DNA of 35,155 bases from Candidatus Muiribacterium halophilum (GTDB lineage: Bacteria > Muiribacteriota > Muiribacteriia > Muiribacteriales > Muiribacteriaceae). Of the stretch, positions 31,770 through 35,155 are shown piece by piece. The notes beneath the pieces were generated by a model that saw only the letters and a program-made list of their open reading frames with translations, was not told the origin of the DNA and ran no database searches. Numbering within the stretch: the first letter of the stretch is position 1; the number at the start of each line of letters is the position of its first letter. Position numbers and translations under genes: made by a program. The stretch covers positions 1 through 35,155 of the forward strand of contig PKTG01000100.1 in the NCBI GenBank assembly GCA_002869225.1, given 5' to 3'.

Positions 31770-33116
31770 CTAAACGGAAGGTAAGATACCTATTTTTTTC
31801 AGTATAAAGATAAAAGCATTAAAGACCTTTTTCTTTTTTTCTCTATAAACTATATCATTACCATTTTCTTCAATTAAATCTATGGTATCTAGATGCTTTA
31901 TAAAATATTCATCTGGTTTTTTGTATATCCTACTACCTGATAAAGCAGAACATGTAGAAGCAACCGGAGATATCTGCGGAGAATAATACGAAAATACAAG
32001 TATAAAGAACATAGTCCAAAGAACATCAGACCATTTCTCAGAAGGAAACCCAACTATAAAATTAAGTTTCACCTTTATGTTATGATCCTTTGCCCACTTT
32101 AATATTCTGAGCACTTTTATAACACTTAAAGGTTTGTTCATCCGTCTTAATATTCTTTTGGAGCAGCTCTCAACACCTATTGTTATCTTTTCAAATCCCT
32201 TGCTGCTAAGGTCACTTATATGTTTTCTTTTCACCCAATCAAAAGCGAATAGATTACCCTGGTATCTTAACCCATCCTCTAGTGAACATATAAAATCATT
32301 GAATATCTTTTCAGAAGGGTTCACCTGACTATCAGAAAAATAAAGCGTCTTTATCCCCTGATTTTTAAATATCTTAAGATGTCTTTTAAACTCTTTTTCG
32401 TTAACATGTCTATAACCTCTGTATATATTTGTTTCCTCACAATAAGCACATTCATTCGGACATCCTCTGCCGTACATATAAGAAAAACTATTTTTAAGCT
32501 TATATTGATTTTCTCTGAAAAGATCCAGGTCAGGCATAGGAAAATCCTTACCATCTATATAACTAACCTCTGTCTCAAAAAGTTTATCCTTTGCTATCAC
32601 ACCACTTGGCCTTTTCTCACCTTTGACTATATCAAGATAAGCCTGTTCTCCCTCTGAATAGACAATAAAATCTGCAACAGAAAAGAACTTTTCATTCTTT
32701 CCTCCTACAAATGATTTCATATGAGGACCACCAAACACTATTTTTATATTATCATTTTTTTCCTTTAATCTTTTTGCTATATAAAGAGAACAGAATATAT
32801 TTGTTGAAAAAACAGAAAGACCGACAACATCAGGAGCCTCGGTTGTTATATAATCTACTTTATTATCAATAAGATCTTTTATATCTATAAATATTTCTTC
32901 GTAGAAGCTATTTTCTTCTATCCATTTATAAAAGTTCTGAGGTTCCCAAAGATGTTTTTTGTCTGATCCTAAATAGCACTCAGCATTTAGATCGATTGTT
33001 TTGCAATCAAATCGTCTTTCTTTTAAAAAACCACTTAAAAGAGAAATTCCCAGCGGAGGTCTGTTTACACTATAACAAGGTGCGATGATAAGAATATTAG
33101 ATTTACTTTTACCCAT
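31770..33116 (-). CDS. B12-binding-domain radical SAM protein
   Basis: The 448-residue product has an N-terminal cobalamin-binding-like Rossmann domain (about 1-180: ILIIAPCYSVNRPPLGISLL, then DVVGLSVFSTN and IVFGGPHMKS) followed by a radical SAM domain with CPNECAYC (C-x3-C-x2-C) and a TIGVESCSKRILRRMNK segment. The DxHxxG cobalamin ligand motif is not obvious, as in many members, so cofactor binding is not certain. The family methylates or rearranges lipids, antibiotics and other small molecules; the product is unknown. AGAGA before the ATG is a weak ribosome site. It lies downstream of the histidine kinase, 80 bp away. Confidence 0.87.
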   Translation of the reverse strand: MGKSKSNILIIAPCYSVNRPPLGISLLSGFLKERRFDCKTIDLNAECYLGSDKKHLWEPQNFYKWIEENSFYEEIFIDIKDLIDNKVDYITTEAPDVVGLSVFSTNIFCSLYIAKRLKEKNDNIKIVFGGPHMKSFVGGKNEKFFSVADFIVYSEGEQAYLDIVKGEKRPSGVIAKDKLFETEVSYIDGKDFPMPDLDLFRENQYKLKNSFSYMYGRGCPNECAYCEETNIYRGYRHVNEKEFKRHLKIFKNQGIKTLYFSDSQVNPSEKIFNDFICSLEDGLRYQGNLFAFDWVKRKHISDLSSKGFEKITIGVESCSKRILRRMNKPLSVIKVLRILKWAKDHNIKVKLNFIVGFPSEKWSDVLWTMFFILVFSYYSPQISPVASTCSALSGSRIYKKPDEYFIKHLDTIDLIEENGNDIVYREKKKKVFNAFIFILKKIGILPSV

Positions 33117-33149
33117 TCTCTGATTTTATAATAAAAAAAGTTTCTAAGC

Positions 33150-33170
33150 AATGTTTATGATATAAACATT
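33150..33170. repeat. Perfect 9-bp inverted repeat between histidine kinase and radical SAM genes
   Basis: Arms AATGTTTAT and ATAAACATT around GAT. A T-run begins about 10 bases beyond it on the minus strand, too far for a standard terminator. It could be an operator for the radical SAM gene or a weak 3' stem of the kinase mRNA. Confidence 0.5.
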
Positions 33171-33196
33171 AGAGGTTGATTAAGGAAGAATAATGA

Positions 33197-35155
33197 TCAA
33201 ATTAAAATAAAAAATGAGGTCCCGACACCAACTTCGCTTTCCGCCCAGATATATCCATCCATCTTTTCAACAGCTTTTTTTACAATAGCAAGACCTATTC
33301 CATTTCCGCTTTTATGACTATTATCGACTCTAATGAACTCTTTAAAGATATCCTTGGCATACTTGTTATCAAAACCTACTCCGTTATCTTTCAAGAAAAG
33401 TATATCTTTCTTTTCATCATGCGGACTATCACTTTTTATAACACCAATCTCAATACATGGTCTCTTGTCATCACAGCAATATTTTATACTGTTCTCAATA
33501 AGATTGTTAAATACTATTTCCATCAGTTCAGGATCAGCTTTTAATCTTACATTATCCGACATCTTTAATTTGATATCATGTTCTTTATATATTACTTTAA
33601 GGTCACAGACTATCTTTTTAACCATATCTCTTAAGTTTATTTCCTGAGGTATGATAGTCTTTCTTCTCACTCTCGAAAGTTTTTTAAGACTCTCGGTAAG
33701 CCTTTGAAGTCTTTCGCAGTTTGAGTAGATCGCTTTTAAATAACCTTTATACTCATCTGATACTTCAGAGGAAAGTTCCGAAAGTAGTATTTCAGAATAA
33801 CCGGCTATTATCGTAAGCGGAGTTCTTATATCGTGAGTAAGGGTTCGGTTAAAACTCTCGAGTTCCATATTCAGTTTTAGTCTTTCAAGTTCTTCGACTT
33901 TTCGACTACTAATATCTTTAAAGATACCTGAAAACTTATATTTTTTACGCCGTTTATCAGCTGTATATACTGCCCCAATAAGATTAAACCATCTGTAATC
34001 CATTGACTGTTTTTTTATCCTGAAGTCTATATCTATATTATCTATTTTCCCATTGATAAGTGCCTCGAGTTTCTTGTTAACAAAATAAAAGTCATCTTCA
34101 AAGACAAACCTGCTTAATTCTTCAAAGCCTATTTCCTCTATTTTCTCATCATACTCAAGATAATCTGATAAAGATTTATCTACTATTATCTTTTTCTCTT
34201 TTGTATAGATCTCTATCCAAAAACTATTTGAGGAACCAAGTGATGTCTGAAGCCTCGAACTTAAACTTTCAAGAGAATCAAGATGTATCTTCTCATCGGT
34301 CTTATTATGCATATATACTATGACCATATCAGGTTCAAAATAGACTGCATTGAACTCGATAAATAATCTTCTGTCAGTAAAAGGTGAGACAAACCAATCC
34401 TCTTTTGTGATGTTCTTTTCCGTAAGATAACATTTATTTAGAAGTTTTCTAAAAAAGTGACCTTGTTCAAAAAGTGTAGATAATTTTTTCCCTTTATACT
34501 TATCTATCTTTTTTTTAGTGTTTTTAAAAGATGCATCGTTAAAAGCTTCAATTATAAAATCCTTGTCTTTTCTTTTGAATATAACAGAAGGAATAGGATT
34601 TGATGCAAATATATTCATAAAGTTAGAACGACTCTTTTCGATCTTTTCTCTGTACTTCTTTCTTTCTGTTATATCTATTATTATAGAGGTCAAAGTGATC
34701 GTATCATCTTCATTTATCTTCTTATTCCATCTCACTTCAAGATCTATTACCTTTTCACCAGTTACCTTCGCTTTTGTCTCTATAATTTTTCTTTTTTCTT
34801 TACCCGATATTATATTAAGAAAAGTCTGTTTAACTTTTTCCTTTTCCTTTTCATTTGCGGAATTATCCCATATATATTGTCCTATAATATCAGAGTTGTT
34901 TAATCCAAGTATTCTAGCAAAGGCCGGGTTTACATAGGTTATCCTGCCATCCTCATCGATTTCTTCAATACCTACCGGGAGGTTTTTTATTAGTTTCCGG
35001 TATTTTCCTTCGGATGACCTAAGAGCATTTTCCGCTTCTCTGACTTGAATGGTCTTTTTTATACATTTTGAGACAACCTCATTCTTTCTTGTGCCGTTTA
35101 TAACCATTGACACAAGAGACTTTGAGACACCGCATTCATCAGCTATCTGCTGTTG
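33197..35155 (-). CDS. Helix-turn-helix/PAS sensor histidine kinase, N-terminus beyond the window
   Basis: The frame is open to the window end, so the N-terminus is missing; 652 codons are seen. The first visible residues, QQQIADECGVSKSLVSMVIN, form a LacI/Cro-type helix-turn-helix. At least two PAS domains follow: one with LIKNLPVGIEEIDEDGRITY and WDNSANEKEK..., one later with YRWFNLIGAVYTADKR. A more diverged PAS-like region lies between them. The kinase core has the H-box LTHDIRTPLTIIAGYSEILL (phospho-acceptor His), N-box FNNLIENSIKYC, G1 LKDNGVGFD and G2 GNGIGLAIVKK. No membrane segment is visible, so the sensor is cytoplasmic. No response regulator is adjacent in the window. Confidence 0.85.
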   Translation of the reverse strand, partial: QQQIADECGVSKSLVSMVINGTRKNEVVSKCIKKTIQVREAENALRSSEGKYRKLIKNLPVGIEEIDEDGRITYVNPAFARILGLNNSDIIGQYIWDNSANEKEKEKVKQTFLNIISGKEKRKIIETKAKVTGEKVIDLEVRWNKKINEDDTITLTSIIIDITERKKYREKIEKSRSNFMNIFASNPIPSVIFKRKDKDFIIEAFNDASFKNTKKKIDKYKGKKLSTLFEQGHFFRKLLNKCYLTEKNITKEDWFVSPFTDRRLFIEFNAVYFEPDMVIVYMHNKTDEKIHLDSLESLSSRLQTSLGSSNSFWIEIYTKEKKIIVDKSLSDYLEYDEKIEEIGFEELSRFVFEDDFYFVNKKLEALINGKIDNIDIDFRIKKQSMDYRWFNLIGAVYTADKRRKKYKFSGIFKDISSRKVEELERLKLNMELESFNRTLTHDIRTPLTIIAGYSEILLSELSSEVSDEYKGYLKAIYSNCERLQRLTESLKKLSRVRRKTIIPQEINLRDMVKKIVCDLKVIYKEHDIKLKMSDNVRLKADPELMEIVFNNLIENSIKYCCDDKRPCIEIGVIKSDSPHDEKKDILFLKDNGVGFDNKYAKDIFKEFIRVDNSHKSGNGIGLAIVKKAVEKMDGYIWAESEVGVGTSFFILI

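Overview
The window is AT-rich bacterial DNA, densely packed, and almost entirely coded on the minus strand, with genes joined by 4-50 bp overlaps or very short gaps. Clear AGGAGG-type ribosome sites, sigma-70-like promoters, lipoprotein signals, MinCD, a complete chemotaxis set, a cobalamin riboswitch, several radical SAM enzymes and an iron alcohol dehydrogenase suggest a motile, probably anaerobic, cobalamin-using bacterium with an envelope rich in secreted beta-propeller and TPR proteins. I cannot assign a phylum; an uncultured or poorly sampled lineage is plausible. No tRNA, rRNA, CRISPR array, insertion sequence or phage gene is visible. No gene-free stretch exceeds 300 bp; the longest is the 192-bp riboswitch leader at 15222-15413.

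Region 1 (1-4.6 kb, minus) is chemotaxis: cheA-cheB-cheR from one good promoter, then cheW and a receptor (cut by the window edge) from a second good promoter. Both promoters follow an identical 18-bp inverted-repeat element that sits at the stop codon of the preceding gene. The CheA has an intact kinase core, but asparagine replaces the phospho-accepting histidine. Region 2 (4.7-14.1 kb, minus) runs thrS, a double-vWA protein, two NHL beta-propeller proteins, a TPR lipoprotein, minC and minD, with most genes overlapping. Between regions 2 and 3 lies a lone plus-strand gene for a 51-residue membrane peptide with its own strong terminator.

Region 3 (14.3-25.9 kb, minus) is a long co-directional run. 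It starts with a NatAB-type ABC exporter (the ATPase gene carries an in-frame stop). A translationally coupled envelope or small-molecule cluster follows: SGNH hydrolase, GT2 glycosyltransferase, radical SAM, TPR protein and a glutaminase-less asparagine-synthetase-like enzyme. Next come a small membrane protein, a Cys-repeat secreted protein, TrmH and a tandem Usp protein. The run ends with a cobalamin riboswitch that controls a BtuF-like binding protein.

Region 4 (26-29.5 kb, minus) is the most interesting: lexA, a RecA-fold protein that has lost its P-loop, a small helical protein and a divergent family-B DNA polymerase form one operon. It resembles an SOS mutagenesis cassette in which PolB takes the place of ImuB/DnaE2. 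Its promoter overlaps the terminator of the upstream alcohol dehydrogenase gene. Region 5 (29.6-35.2 kb) holds the dehydrogenase (minus), a DUF523-DUF1722 protein (plus), a B12-binding radical SAM protein (minus), and a PAS histidine kinase that continues off the edge and carries an N-terminal helix-turn-helix.
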